DNA of 64,000 bases, taken from Phenylobacterium sp. NIBR 498073. GTDB lineage: Bacteria; Pseudomonadota; Alphaproteobacteria; Caulobacterales; Caulobacteraceae. A program made the translations under genes and the position numbers. Below the pieces are notes generated by a model. The model saw only the letters and a list, made by a program, of their open reading frames with translations. It searched no databases and was not told the DNA's origin. The first letter of the stretch is position 1; each line of letters starts with the position of its first letter. The stretch spans positions 2,480,001 through 2,544,000 of the forward strand of contig NZ_CP114599.1 in the NCBI RefSeq assembly GCF_027286305.1, written 5' to 3'. Shown here one piece after another: positions 1 through 7,748 of the stretch.

Positions 1-1
1 C

Positions 2-544
2 GACAACGTCGCCAACCGCCAGGCGCACGTCGAGACGACGGCTCCGGAGATCTGGGAACAGACCGGCGGTAAGGTCGACGCCTTCATCTGCGCGGTCGGC
101 TCGGGCGGCACGCTCGCCGGCGTCGCCGAAGGCCTGCGCGCCCGCAATCCGAACGTGAAGATCGGCCTGGCCGATCCGCATGGGGCGGCGCTCTATTCCT
201 GGTACGCCGACGGCGAGCTGAAGTCGGACGGAACCTCGATCAGCGAGGGCATCGGCCAGGGCCGGATCACCGCCAACCTCGAAGGCCTCAAGGTCGATCA
301 TCCCTACCGCATCGACGACATCGAGATGCTCAAGGTGATCTTCGACATGGTCGAGCACGAGGGCCTTGTGATGGGCGGTTCGACCGGCATCAACGTCGCC
401 GGCGCCATGCGCATGGCCAAGGACCTCGGCCCCGGGCACACCATCGTGACCATCCTCTGCGACCAGGGCGCCCGCTACCAGAGCAAGATCTTCAACCCCG
501 TCTTCCTCAAGGAGCGCGGCTTCCCGATCCCGCGCTGGCTCTAG
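2..544 (+). CDS. cysK: Cysteine synthase A, C-terminal part (5' end outside window)
   Basis: Makes cysteine from O-acetylserine and sulfide in the cytoplasm, using PLP. The frame is open from base 2 to a TAG stop, giving about 180 residues, so the N-terminal half with the PLP lysine is missing. Visible are the glycine-rich PLP-phosphate loop (GSGGTLAG, about residue 34) and the family's C-terminal block ILCDQGARYQSKIF. sseA starts 2 nt after the stop, so the two sulfur genes are probably co-transcribed. A related beta-replacement enzyme such as cystathionine beta-synthase is less likely given that C-terminal block. Confidence 0.93.
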   Translation, partial: DNVANRQAHVETTAPEIWEQTGGKVDAFICAVGSGGTLAGVAEGLRARNPNVKIGLADPHGAALYSWYADGELKSDGTSISEGIGQGRITANLEGLKVDHPYRIDDIEMLKVIFDMVEHEGLVMGGSTGINVAGAMRMAKDLGPGHTIVTILCDQGARYQSKIFNPVFLKERGFPIPRWL

Positions 545-546
545 CC

Positions 547-1380
547 ATGGACCCGGTCGTCTCCACTGCCTGGCTGGCGGACCGCCTGGGTTCGGTCCGC
601 GTCGTCGACGGCAGCTGGCACATGCCCGCCGAGGCCCGCGACGGCCGCGCCGAATATCTCCAGCGGCATGTTCCTGGAGCCGTGTTTTTCGACATTGATC
701 ATGTCGCCGACCACGACACCGACCTGCCGCACATGCTCCCGACTCCCGAGGCCTTCGCCCAGGCCGCCGGCGAACTCGGCCTGTCCCGCGACGCCGACAT
801 CGTCGTCTACGACGTCCACGGCATCCGCTCGGCCGCCCGCGTCTGGTGGACCCTGCGGGCCATGGGCTACGACAAGGTCCGCGTGCTAGACGGCGGCCTT
901 CGCAAGTGGCTCGCCGAGGGCCGTCCGGTCGAGGCCGGCGACGTGGTTCCCTCGCCCGCCGCCGTCGCGCCGCGATTCGACCCCGACCTCGTGAGAAGCG
1001 CCGCGGACGTCAAGACCATCCTGCAATCGGGCTCGGCGCAGATGCTCGACGCCCGCTCGGCCGCCCGCTTCCGCGGCGAGGCGCCCGAGCCGCGCGCCGG
1101 CCTGCGGTCCGGGCACATGCCGGGCGCGGCCAACCTGCCCTGGGAGCAGGTCATCGCCGAGGACGGAACCTTGCGCCCTGCCGCTGAACTCAAGTCCGTC
1201 TTCGAGCAGGCCGGCGTCGATCTCGCCAGACCGATCGTCACGACCTGCGGGTCCGGGGTCACCGCCTCGGTGCTGGCCCTGGCCCTCGCGCGGCTCGGAC
1301 GGGACCGCACGGCGGTCTATGACGGCTCCTGGAGCGAATGGGGCGGCCTGGCCGACGCCCCCGTCGTCACCGGCGCCTAG
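547..1380 (+). CDS. sseA: 3-mercaptopyruvate sulfurtransferase (tandem rhodanese)
   Basis: Transfers sulfur from 3-mercaptopyruvate to a thiol acceptor or cyanide. The 277 residues form two rhodanese domains; the C-terminal one carries the active loop CGSGVTA with catalytic Cys at about residue 234. That loop is the mercaptopyruvate type, not the thiosulfate type. The ATG is 2 nt downstream of the cysK stop, suggesting translational coupling and a shared role in cysteine-sulfur handling. Length is normal for the family. Confidence 0.93.
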   Translation: MDPVVSTAWLADRLGSVRVVDGSWHMPAEARDGRAEYLQRHVPGAVFFDIDHVADHDTDLPHMLPTPEAFAQAAGELGLSRDADIVVYDVHGIRSAARVWWTLRAMGYDKVRVLDGGLRKWLAEGRPVEAGDVVPSPAAVAPRFDPDLVRSAADVKTILQSGSAQMLDARSAARFRGEAPEPRAGLRSGHMPGAANLPWEQVIAEDGTLRPAAELKSVFEQAGVDLARPIVTTCGSGVTASVLALALARLGRDRTAVYDGSWSEWGGLADAPVVTGA

Positions 1381-2543
1381 CGCGCAGGCGGCGCATAGAG
1401 CAGGCCAGGCTTCGGGGCGCTCCAAAGCGCATTATGGCCGCGCTCCAGCTTCAAGGCCGACTGCGCCCCCAGATTACGGGCGAAGACTTCGTCATAAGCG
1501 CCGACCTGCATGATCGCCTGTAGGGCGAAGTCCCGGCGCAGGCCCATCAGCGGCCCGAAATCGCCCTCCACCCCCAGCAAGCGGCGCACCCGCGGGTCGA
1601 CCGAACTCTTGGCCAGTTCCTCGGCCGTCTTCGAAGTGACCCCGAACTCCTCAGCGAGGATCAGCGAATAGACCGTCCAGCGCACGATGTCAGTCCACAC
1701 CGGATCATCCTGGCGAACCACAGGCGCCAGCGGCTCCTTCGAGATCACGGTCGGCAGGATCACGTGGGCGTTGGGATTGTTCATCACCGATCGCGCCGAA
1801 GCCAGGGCCGAGACGTCGGCCGTGAACGCATCGCAGCCTTCGCTCTGGTAAAGGGCGCGGGCCTCGGACTCGGACTTGGTCACGACGGGCGTGTACTTGA
1901 GTCCTCGGGCCTTGAAGTAGTCCTCGACATTGGTCTCGCTCGCCGTGCCGCGCTGGACGCAGATCCGCGCGCCGTTCAGCTCATCGGCGCTCGTCAGGTT
2001 CAGCGACTTGGGCGCTAGAAACCCTTGCCCATCGAAATAGGTGATCGCCGCAAAGTCGACCCCCTCGCCCGCGTCCCTCGCCAGCGTCCACGACGTGTTG
2101 CGGGCCAGGACGTCGATCTTGCCGCCGCGCAAGGCGGCGAAGCGTTCGGCCGCCGCGACGGGCGTAAAGCGCACAGCATTGGCGTCGCCGAGCACGGCGG
2201 CCGCGACGGCGCGGCAAATGTCGACGTCGAATCCACGCCAGGCGCCGCGATCATCGGCGTAGGCGAACCCCGGCAGGCCCGGATTGACCCCACAGGATAC
2301 CCACCCTCGAGCCTTCACCGCCGTCAGCGTGGGACTGGGTTTGGGCTTGTAATCTCCCGTCGTCGGAGGCGGCTCCACCTTCGGCGCGGGCGGCGGCGGC
2401 GGTGCGGCTTGCTCCCTCCCGCAGGCGGCCAGCAACAGCATCGCGGCGACGCTACTGGGGATCTTGGTAGAAATACTGAGCCGGGAGATTGGCCGCCCTC
2501 CTTGATTGCTTAGCTGTGGAGGCTCTAAGTGCCATGCGATCAT
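1377..2543 (-). CDS. Amino-acid ABC transporter substrate-binding lipoprotein (orphan)
   Basis: Family 3 (polar amino acid, AapJ/GltI-like) periplasmic binding protein. It has a lipobox LLLAAC, a Pro-rich linker, then the typical fold with VSCGVNPGLPGF and FDVDICRAVAAAVLG motifs. No permease or ATPase gene is adjacent, so the ligand is unknown. The only upstream ATG (base 2543) overlaps the ATG of divergent metC, has no ribosome-binding site, and gives an odd 18-residue prefix. An ATC codon at 2489-2487 lies 7-8 nt after a perfect AAGGAGG and would give a standard 22-residue lipoprotein signal. No ATG, GTG or TTG lies between it and the too-late ATG before LLLAAC. The true start is therefore uncertain. 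The 3' end overlaps the sseA stop by 4 nt. Confidence 0.82.
   Translation of the reverse strand: MIAWHLEPPQLSNQGGRPISRLSISTKIPSSVAAMLLLAACGREQAAPPPPPAPKVEPPPTTGDYKPKPSPTLTAVKARGWVSCGVNPGLPGFAYADDRGAWRGFDVDICRAVAAAVLGDANAVRFTPVAAAERFAALRGGKIDVLARNTSWTLARDAGEGVDFAAITYFDGQGFLAPKSLNLTSADELNGARICVQRGTASETNVEDYFKARGLKYTPVVTKSESEARALYQSEGCDAFTADVSALASARSVMNNPNAHVILPTVISKEPLAPVVRQDDPVWTDIVRWTVYSLILAEEFGVTSKTAEELAKSSVDPRVRRLLGVEGDFGPLMGLRRDFALQAIMQVGAYDEVFARNLGAQSALKLERGHNALWSAPKPGLLYAPPAR
2496..2503 (-). promoter_or_regulatory. Strong Shine-Dalgarno sequence (AAGGAGGG) inside annotated lipoprotein N-terminus
   Basis: Read on the minus strand this is AAGGAGGG, complementary to the 16S rRNA 3' end. 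It sits 7-8 nt before an in-frame ATC codon (2489-2487), which would start the lipoprotein with a canonical signal peptide. It lies inside the longer ATG-initiated reading, where it would have no purpose. It is the main evidence that the ATG start may be wrong. Confidence 0.5.
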
Positions 2544-3735
2544 GGCTCAAGTTCGCTCCACCCCGTCAACCCGCGTCACCCAAGAAACCCGCCTCATTCG
2601 CGCCGGGGCGCACGACGGCGAGCTCGTGAAGACCGTCGGCCCGCCGATCCAGAAGGGCTCGACGGTGCTGCTGCCCAATGCAGCGGCCCTATACGACGAT
2701 GATTCGTTCCTCACCTACGGCCGCGCAGGCCTCGCGGCCCACGACGCCCTGAGGCAAGCGCTGTCCGAGATGGAGGGGGCTGCGGGCGTCTGCCTATACC
2801 CGTCGGGCCTGTCGGCGGTGACCGGCGCGGTTCTGGCCGTTCTGCAGGCGGGCGACGAAGTGCTGGCGGCCGACAACATCTACAAGCCCAGCCGGCGGTT
2901 CTGCGACAACGTCCTGAAGCGCTACGGGATAGGGGTTCGCTACTTCGATCCCCGGCTGTCGCCGGAAGCCTTGCTCGACCTAACGGGTGAGCGGACGCGG
3001 CTGATCATGATGGAGTCGCCTGGCTCGCTGACCTTCGAGATGATGGACCTGGCGGCCGTCGCCGAGCTGGCGAAGGCGAAGGGCGTCCTGACCCTGACCG
3101 ACAACACCTGGGGCGCCGGCTATCTGTTCAAGCCGCTAGAACACGGCGTGGACATCAGCGTCCAGGCGCTGACCAAGTATGTCGGCGGGCACTCCGACGT
3201 GTTCATGGGATCGGCCGCGGCTCGCGACCCGGCGTTGGTGCATCAACTCGCGGAAGGGGTTCACAATCTCGGCTGGTCGGTCTCGGCGGACGACGCCTAC
3301 CAGATGCTGCGCGGCCTGCGCACGCTGCCGGCCCGGCTCAAGGCCCAGGGCGAGTCCGGCTTGCGCATCGCAACCTGGCTGGCGGCCCAGCCGGAAGTCG
3401 CCGAGGTCATCCATCCGGCGCTGCCGGGCGCGGCGGACCATGCCCTCTGGGCGCGCGACTACAGCGGCGCCTGCGGCCTGTTCGGCTTCGCGCTGAAGGG
3501 GGGCACGCCGCAAGCCGCGGACGCGTTCCTGGACGCCCTGAAGTTGTTCGGGCTGGGTTTCTCGTGGGGCGGTTTCGAGAGCCTGGCCATCGTCAGCGAC
3601 CCTCAGCTCGGCAAGCGCAAATTCGCCCCGACCTACGACGGCCCGCTGATGCGCCTGCACATCGGTCTTGAGACCGAGCAGGATCTGATGGCGGACCTCC
3701 GCCGTGGCCTCGACGCCTTCTCCGCCGCGCGCTAG
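2542..3735 (+). CDS. metC: Cystathionine beta-lyase (PLP, Cys/Met metabolism family)
   Basis: Cleaves cystathionine to homocysteine, pyruvate and ammonia in methionine synthesis. The 397 residues include the PLP lysine in ALTKYVGGHSD (about Lys212) and the C-terminal block GFSWGGFESL, whose Trp is typical of beta-lyases rather than gamma-synthases. The start chosen is ATG 2542 (MAQVRSTPSTRV); a longer frame begins at 2506 but adds residues unlike the family. Its position near cysK and sseA fits sulfur amino-acid metabolism. The stop overlaps the convergent M20 peptidase stop. Confidence 0.88.
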   Translation: MAQVRSTPSTRVTQETRLIRAGAHDGELVKTVGPPIQKGSTVLLPNAAALYDDDSFLTYGRAGLAAHDALRQALSEMEGAAGVCLYPSGLSAVTGAVLAVLQAGDEVLAADNIYKPSRRFCDNVLKRYGIGVRYFDPRLSPEALLDLTGERTRLIMMESPGSLTFEMMDLAAVAELAKAKGVLTLTDNTWGAGYLFKPLEHGVDISVQALTKYVGGHSDVFMGSAAARDPALVHQLAEGVHNLGWSVSADDAYQMLRGLRTLPARLKAQGESGLRIATWLAAQPEVAEVIHPALPGAADHALWARDYSGACGLFGFALKGGTPQAADAFLDALKLFGLGFSWGGFESLAIVSDPQLGKRKFAPTYDGPLMRLHIGLETEQDLMADLRRGLDAFSAAR

Positions 3736-5042
3736 GGCCGCGCCATCCGGCTCATGAACAGGGCCGCCCGCTTGGTCTGCCGATCGATGCTGGACAGGTC
3801 CATGGTTTCGCCGGGCGCATGCGCCCCGGCGCCCGCCGCGCCGAACCCGATCAGGCCAGGGACGATGTCGCCGACGAAGCCGATGTCGCCTGCCCCCCGC
3901 TTGAGCGGATCAAGCTCGGCCATCAGCTCAAGCCCAAGGTCTCGATTGACCTCGTTGAGCCGCCCCAACAGCTGTCGCGACGCCTCGCTCGGGGCCATGG
4001 CCGGATAGCCGCCATCGAAGGCGATGGACGCGCTCGCTCCGTTCAGCGGCTGAGCCACGATAGCCCGCATCTTGGCCCGTACGCTTTGTGTCTGGGCGTT
4101 GGAAAGCGTCCGCAGATCGCCGCGCGCCACCGCCTGCGCGGGGATGATGTTGGTCTTGCCTGTGGCGACGCCGCCCGTGTCGCTGTCGTTGGGCGCGGCG
4201 GCTGTCCCGGCCAGCATATAGCCGACATTGAAGGTCGCGTTCGGCTCGCGCGCCTCCTTGCGGAAAGCGTCGACGATGCGGGCCAGTTCATAGGCCGCGC
4301 CATATCCCACGGTGTCGTTGAAGACGCCCGACGAGTGGCCGGACTTGGCTGTGACCGTCAGCGTCCAATCGGTCGACGACCGGCGGGCGATCGAGGCCAT
4401 GTCCTTGCCGTTCTCCTGGGCTAGTCCCTCGAACTCGAGCGCCATGTCGCTGGCCTTGGCGGCGTCGATCAGCTCCGCGCGCGACACCGACAGGGGCCTC
4501 CCCCCGCGTTCCTCGTCGCCGGTCAGGACGATGGTGATATCGGCGTCCTTCAGGGTCCCCGCCGCCTGCATAGCCCGCAGGGCCGCGACCATGATGACCA
4601 GTCCGCCCTTCATATCGTTGACGCCCGGCCCCTCGGCGAGGTCGCCCCGGCGGACGTACTTCTGGAACGGACTGTCGGGTTCGAAGACCGTGTCGAGGTG
4701 GCCGATGAGCAGCATCCGCTTGCCCTTGCCCGATCCACTGTGGACCGCCACCAGATGGCCGGCGCGATCGACCTCGTGCATCGGGACCCAACGGACCTCG
4801 AAGTCCAGCGCCTTCAACTCGGCCTGCATCCGCCGGCCGACCTCTTCGACGCCGGGCTTGTTGAGGGTGCCGCTGTTGATGTTGACCAGCGTTTCCAACA
4901 GCTGGAGGGACCGGGCCTCCTCGGCGGCCGCCGCCTGGACCAGCTGCTGCTCCTGCACCGTGAGGCCAGCCGCCAACGCTGGGCCGCCCGCCAAGACGAC
5001 AAGCGCCGCCAAGACGGCGGCGGAGTTCTTGATGCAGGTCAT
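3732..5042 (-). CDS. M20 family metallopeptidase, glutamate carboxypeptidase-like, exported
   Basis: Predicted periplasmic zinc peptidase of the CPG2/ArgE-DapE family. A Sec signal peptide (MTCIKNSAAVLAALVV, cleavage after PALAA) is followed by metal motifs GHLDTVF, GVNDMKGG and the catalytic GDEERGG, with dimerisation-domain HSSGVF. It would remove C-terminal glutamate or similar residues from peptides or folate-like substrates; the real substrate is unknown. The start chosen is ATG 5042, which gives the cleanest signal peptide; a GTG 18 nt upstream is possible. It overlaps metC tail to tail by 4 nt. Confidence 0.87.
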   Translation of the reverse strand: MTCIKNSAAVLAALVVLAGGPALAAGLTVQEQQLVQAAAAEEARSLQLLETLVNINSGTLNKPGVEEVGRRMQAELKALDFEVRWVPMHEVDRAGHLVAVHSGSGKGKRMLLIGHLDTVFEPDSPFQKYVRRGDLAEGPGVNDMKGGLVIMVAALRAMQAAGTLKDADITIVLTGDEERGGRPLSVSRAELIDAAKASDMALEFEGLAQENGKDMASIARRSSTDWTLTVTAKSGHSSGVFNDTVGYGAAYELARIVDAFRKEAREPNATFNVGYMLAGTAAAPNDSDTGGVATGKTNIIPAQAVARGDLRTLSNAQTQSVRAKMRAIVAQPLNGASASIAFDGGYPAMAPSEASRQLLGRLNEVNRDLGLELMAELDPLKRGAGDIGFVGDIVPGLIGFGAAGAGAHAPGETMDLSSIDRQTKRAALFMSRMARP

Positions 5043-5170
5043 CGCAAATCCCCAGGTCACAGAATCAAGCGGCGACCATCCCTGTCCCTGCCAGCAAACT
5101 CAACCTTGCCGCTTAGAGCCGCTGCGGCCGCGACGTTGGGCCTGAACCCTGTCTCGTCGGGAGGCGGAGT

Positions 5171-5247
5171 TGGCGCGCCCAGCAGGACTCGAACCTGCAA
5201 CCGTCCGCTTAGAAGGCGGATGCTCTATCCGGTTGAGCTATGGGCGC
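5171..5247 (-). tRNA. tRNA-Arg (anticodon TCT)
   Basis: The minus strand folds as a full cloverleaf: acceptor GCGCCCA/TGGGCGC, D arm TAGCTCAACCGGATAGAGC, anticodon stem TCCGC/GCGGA with loop CTTCTAA (anticodon TCT), T arm with GGTTCGAGTCC, and an encoded 3' CCA. It reads AGA/AGG codons. Length is 77 nt. Confidence 0.97.
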
Positions 5248-5258
5248 CTGGCAGGCGC

Positions 5259-5564
5259 TTAGTGCGTCCAGGACTGCTTGCGATTGTAGGCGAAGTTGTC
5301 GGCGTAGGCCTTGAGGATGCGCTTAGGCGCCTTCGGCTCGGTGATCTGGAACGGAATGCCGTGCGCCTGGGCGTAGGCCACCGCCTCGTCGCTGGTCTCG
5401 AAGGAGAGACGAATCTGGCCGTTCATGTCGCTGGTCAGCGTCCAGCCCATCAGCGGATCCGAACGGCGGGCCGAGGCAGGCTCGAACTCGAGCACCCAGT
5501 CCTTGGTCTTGGCCTTGCCGGACTGCATGGCGTTCTTGGCCGGACGATAGATGCGCGCGAGCAT
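5259..5564 (-). CDS. NADH dehydrogenase accessory subunit, NDUFS4/ETC complex I family
   Basis: A small (101 aa) soluble protein with the NDUFS4-type signature: LARIYRPAKNAMQSGK near the start, then WVLEFEP, GWTLTSDM and the C-terminal PKRILKAYADNFAYNRKQSW. It is the alphaproteobacterial counterpart of the mitochondrial complex I peripheral-arm subunit and stabilises the NADH-binding module. Start ATG 5564 has GAGG 6 nt upstream; another ATG lies 12 nt earlier. It sits between two tRNA genes, away from any nuo operon in this window, as is usual. Confidence 0.92.
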   Translation of the reverse strand: MLARIYRPAKNAMQSGKAKTKDWVLEFEPASARRSDPLMGWTLTSDMNGQIRLSFETSDEAVAYAQAHGIPFQITEPKAPKRILKAYADNFAYNRKQSWTH

Positions 5565-5592
5565 GCGAACCCTCATAGAAATCTGACCGGCG

Positions 5593-5669
5593 TGGTCGGG
5601 GCGGCAGGATTCGAACCTGCGACCCTCTGCTCCCAAAGCAGATGCGCTACCAGGCTGCGCTACACCCCG
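5593..5669 (-). tRNA. tRNA-Pro (anticodon TGG)
   Basis: Minus-strand cloverleaf with acceptor CGGGGTG, D arm GTAGCGCAGCCTGGTAGCGC, anticodon stem TCTGC/GCAGA with loop TTTGGGA (anticodon TGG), T arm GGTTCGAATCC and encoded CCA. It reads CCA and, by wobble, other proline codons. 77 nt. A second proline tRNA (GGG) lies at 23596-23672. Confidence 0.97.
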
Positions 5670-5740
5670 AAGAGCGCCGGAGAGCGCGGGATATAAGGCT
5701 TTGGCCTTTCCCGCAATTGAACAAAGTCGCGCGGCGGCGC

Positions 5741-6169
5741 CTAGCCGTGCCGCCGCATCAACTTGAACACCGCCGAGCCGCGCACGACATCCGTTCCCGC
5801 GACATGGGCGCGGGCCTCCACGAAGGCGACGTCGCGCGTGGCGCGCGTCACCCACGCCTCGCCCATCACCCATTCGCCGACCCGCGCCATGTGCAGGAAG
5901 TCGATGGAGAGGTGGATCGTCACCGCGGTCTGCCGCGCGGCCCGATATACCGCCGCGCCCATCAGGCCGTCCAGGAAGGCGGTCAGCATCCCGCCATGCA
6001 CCAGCCCCAGCCCATTGGCGTGGCGCGGCAGGGCGTAGAACGCCTGCTCGGTCACCTCGCCCATCTCGGCGCGATGAAAGTACGGGCCGTTGTGGCTGGA
6101 AAACGGCCCCCGGCTACCGGACGCGACAAAGCCGGGCGGCGGCTCGGGAACAACGTCCTTGTCAGTCAC
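5741..6169 (-). CDS. PaaI-family hotdog thioesterase
   Basis: A 142 aa single hotdog-fold protein of the PaaI/YdiI acyl-CoA thioesterase group. The core motif [24 protein letters not shown] (helix with HGG and a central acidic residue) is followed by strand [18 protein letters not shown]. It would hydrolyse an acyl-CoA of unknown identity. The GTG start overlaps the DUF192 gene by 8 nt, so the two are translated together. Confidence 0.88.
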   Translation of the reverse strand: MTDKDVVPEPPPGFVASGSRGPFSSHNGPYFHRAEMGEVTEQAFYALPRHANGLGLVHGGMLTAFLDGLMGAAVYRAARQTAVTIHLSIDFLHMARVGEWVMGEAWVTRATRDVAFVEARAHVAGTDVVRGSAVFKLMRRHG

Positions 6170-6710
6170 GCTTGAAAATCCGGTGTTCGATGCGGTCGCC
6201 GGGCATCAGGCCGATCTCGCCTGTCCGCCCGCCAGCCAATTCCAGCACGCCGACCACGGGGCCGCCCGACGGAATCGGCGCCTCCGACAGCGGCGTCGTG
6301 TTGCGGGCGATGGACAAGATCGTGCCGTCCGTCCGGATGTAGATGATGTCCAGTGGGATCAGGGTGTTCTTCATCCAGAACGCCACCTCACGCGGCGTCT
6401 TGAAGTCGAACAGCATGCCCCGATCGGGCGGAACCTCCTTGCGGAACATCAGCCCTCTTTCGCGCTCGGCGTCGGTATCGGCCATCTCGACGAAGAAGCG
6501 AGTGCGGCCGGTAGGCGTCACAGCCTCCAACGCCTCGAAGCCGGCCGGCGGCTGTCCGACCGCTCCCCCCGTCGGGGTCGATGCCGCAGCAGGCGCAGCA
6601 GCGTGCGTCGCCGATTCCTGCGCCGCTGGCTCCTGCGCGCAGGCCGCAAGCAACGAGAGGGCGCCGACAAGCGCGGTCAGGCCGCGTCGCGGCCTTTTCT
6701 GACTAGGCAC
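6162..6710 (-). CDS. DUF192 family lipoprotein
   Basis: A 182 aa protein: basic N-terminus, hydrophobic segment ending in lipobox SLLAAC (about Cys24), an Ala/Pro-rich linker to about residue 50, then the conserved DUF192 domain with MADTDAERERGLMFR, MLFDF, VAFWMKNTLIPLDIIYI and a GDRI tail. The function of DUF192 is unknown; the domain is widespread and usually exported. GTG start 6710 is supported by GGAGG 6 nt upstream. Its end overlaps the thioesterase start. Confidence 0.9.
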   Translation of the reverse strand: MPSQKRPRRGLTALVGALSLLAACAQEPAAQESATHAAAPAAASTPTGGAVGQPPAGFEALEAVTPTGRTRFFVEMADTDAERERGLMFRKEVPPDRGMLFDFKTPREVAFWMKNTLIPLDIIYIRTDGTILSIARNTTPLSEAPIPSGGPVVGVLELAGGRTGEIGLMPGDRIEHRIFKRD

Positions 6711-6734
6711 CGGAAACCTCCGAGCTGTGGGTCC

Positions 6735-6784
6735 GGCGCGCGACGGTCGTCGCGCGCCTGGGTCGAGAGCCCGCGCAGGGCTCT
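6735..6784. terminator. Two GC-rich hairpins between cold-shock and DUF192 genes
   Basis: The first is a perfect 10-bp inverted repeat GGCGCGCGAC-GGTC-GTCGCGCGCC (6735-6758). The second is AGAGCCC-GCGCA-GGGCTCT (6766-6784), overlapping the stop of the upstream cold-shock gene. Neither has a T-run, so termination is plausible but unproven. They may instead stabilise the 3' end of the cold-shock mRNA. Confidence 0.5.
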
Positions 6785-7382
6785 AGGCCAGACCTACAGA
6801 CTCGATCTCGGCGACGACAAGCCCCTTCGGACCTTCCGCGAACCGCACCATGACATCATCGCCCGGTTGCAGGTCCTCGATACCGGACCGGCGCAGGGTT
6901 TCGATGTGCACGAAGATGTCGCCGCTCTCCCCGTCCCTGACTACGAAGCCGTAGCCCTTGGCGCGGTTGAACCACTTCACCTTGGCGCGCTCCAACGGGC
7001 CGTGCGGGGTCAGCGGACGGCGCTGCGGGCGGGCGCCAAAGCCCCCGCGATCGAAGCTGCGTCCGTGATGTCCCTCGTCGTGCCTTCGCCGGTCGGATGG
7101 CGGCGGGGCGGAACTCTCGTCCACCTCCAGCACTTCTGCGACCTGCCACCCCTTCGGACGCCTGATCACGTCACAGACAATCACCGCTCCTTCGAGCGCG
7201 CTCTCGCGCCCCGAATTGCGAAGACTTGTGACGTGAAGCAATACGTCCTTGAGCCCCGTTTGATTGGGGTCGTCAGGAACGACAAATCCATAGCCCTTGC
7301 CGGCGTCGAACCACTTCACACGCCCGCTGATCCGCACGGCTTCTTCGTGTGGACCTACTCCCTCGAATTCGTAACCAGACAT
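6783..7382 (-). CDS. Double cold-shock-domain RNA-binding protein
   Basis: About 199 aa with two CSDs. The first (about residues 17-82) carries [17 protein letters not shown]; the second (about 130-196) carries [16 protein letters not shown] and DIFVHIETL. Both keep the RNP1 aromatic residues. Between them is an Arg/Gly/His-rich disordered linker including [19 protein letters not shown]. Two-CSD proteins are known in Caulobacter and relatives as RNA chaperones used in cold and stationary phase. Start ATG 7382 is preceded by AGAGGGG; an upstream in-frame start at 7430 is less likely. Confidence 0.92.
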   Translation of the reverse strand: MSGYEFEGVGPHEEAVRISGRVKWFDAGKGYGFVVPDDPNQTGLKDVLLHVTSLRNSGRESALEGAVIVCDVIRRPKGWQVAEVLEVDESSAPPPSDRRRHDEGHHGRSFDRGGFGARPQRRPLTPHGPLERAKVKWFNRAKGYGFVVRDGESGDIFVHIETLRRSGIEDLQPGDDVMVRFAEGPKGLVVAEIESVGLA

Positions 7383-7549
7383 CTGCCCCTCTGGCCCCGG
7401 TCTCCCCCCGATCCTTTCGGATATGGCCAACTAGAACAGTGTTCTCGTTACGCTAGTGCCGTCAATGGGGCATTTTACAAGCAACACACGTCCCGGTCGC
7501 AAAACTCGCGCCAGCGTCGTGAAACTCTACATTTTGGGGAGCCTCGCGG

Positions 7550-7624
7550 TGGCAGTCCCTAGGGGAGTCGAACCCCTCTCTCCAGGTTGAAAACCTGGCG
7601 TCCTAACCGATAGACGAAGGGACC
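7550..7624 (-). tRNA. tRNA-Glu (anticodon TTC)
   Basis: Minus-strand cloverleaf: acceptor GGTCCCT/AGGGACT (first pair G-U), D arm TCGTCTATCGGTTAGGA, anticodon stem CCAGG/CCTGG with loop TTTTCAA (anticodon TTC), T arm GGTTCGACTCC, encoded CCA. 75 nt. In organisms using ALAS (hemA is in this window), it serves translation only and not heme synthesis. Confidence 0.96.
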
Positions 7625-7748
7625 GCGTCCGCGAGAGCGGTGTCTATATGGGCGAATCTTCGGGTGCGCAAGCGCCTTGCTCAAACCTTTTTCAGCACGG
7701 CGTTATCCGAACCGTCGCCAGAGGCGCGCAGCCCTTCTGGCTCAAGGC

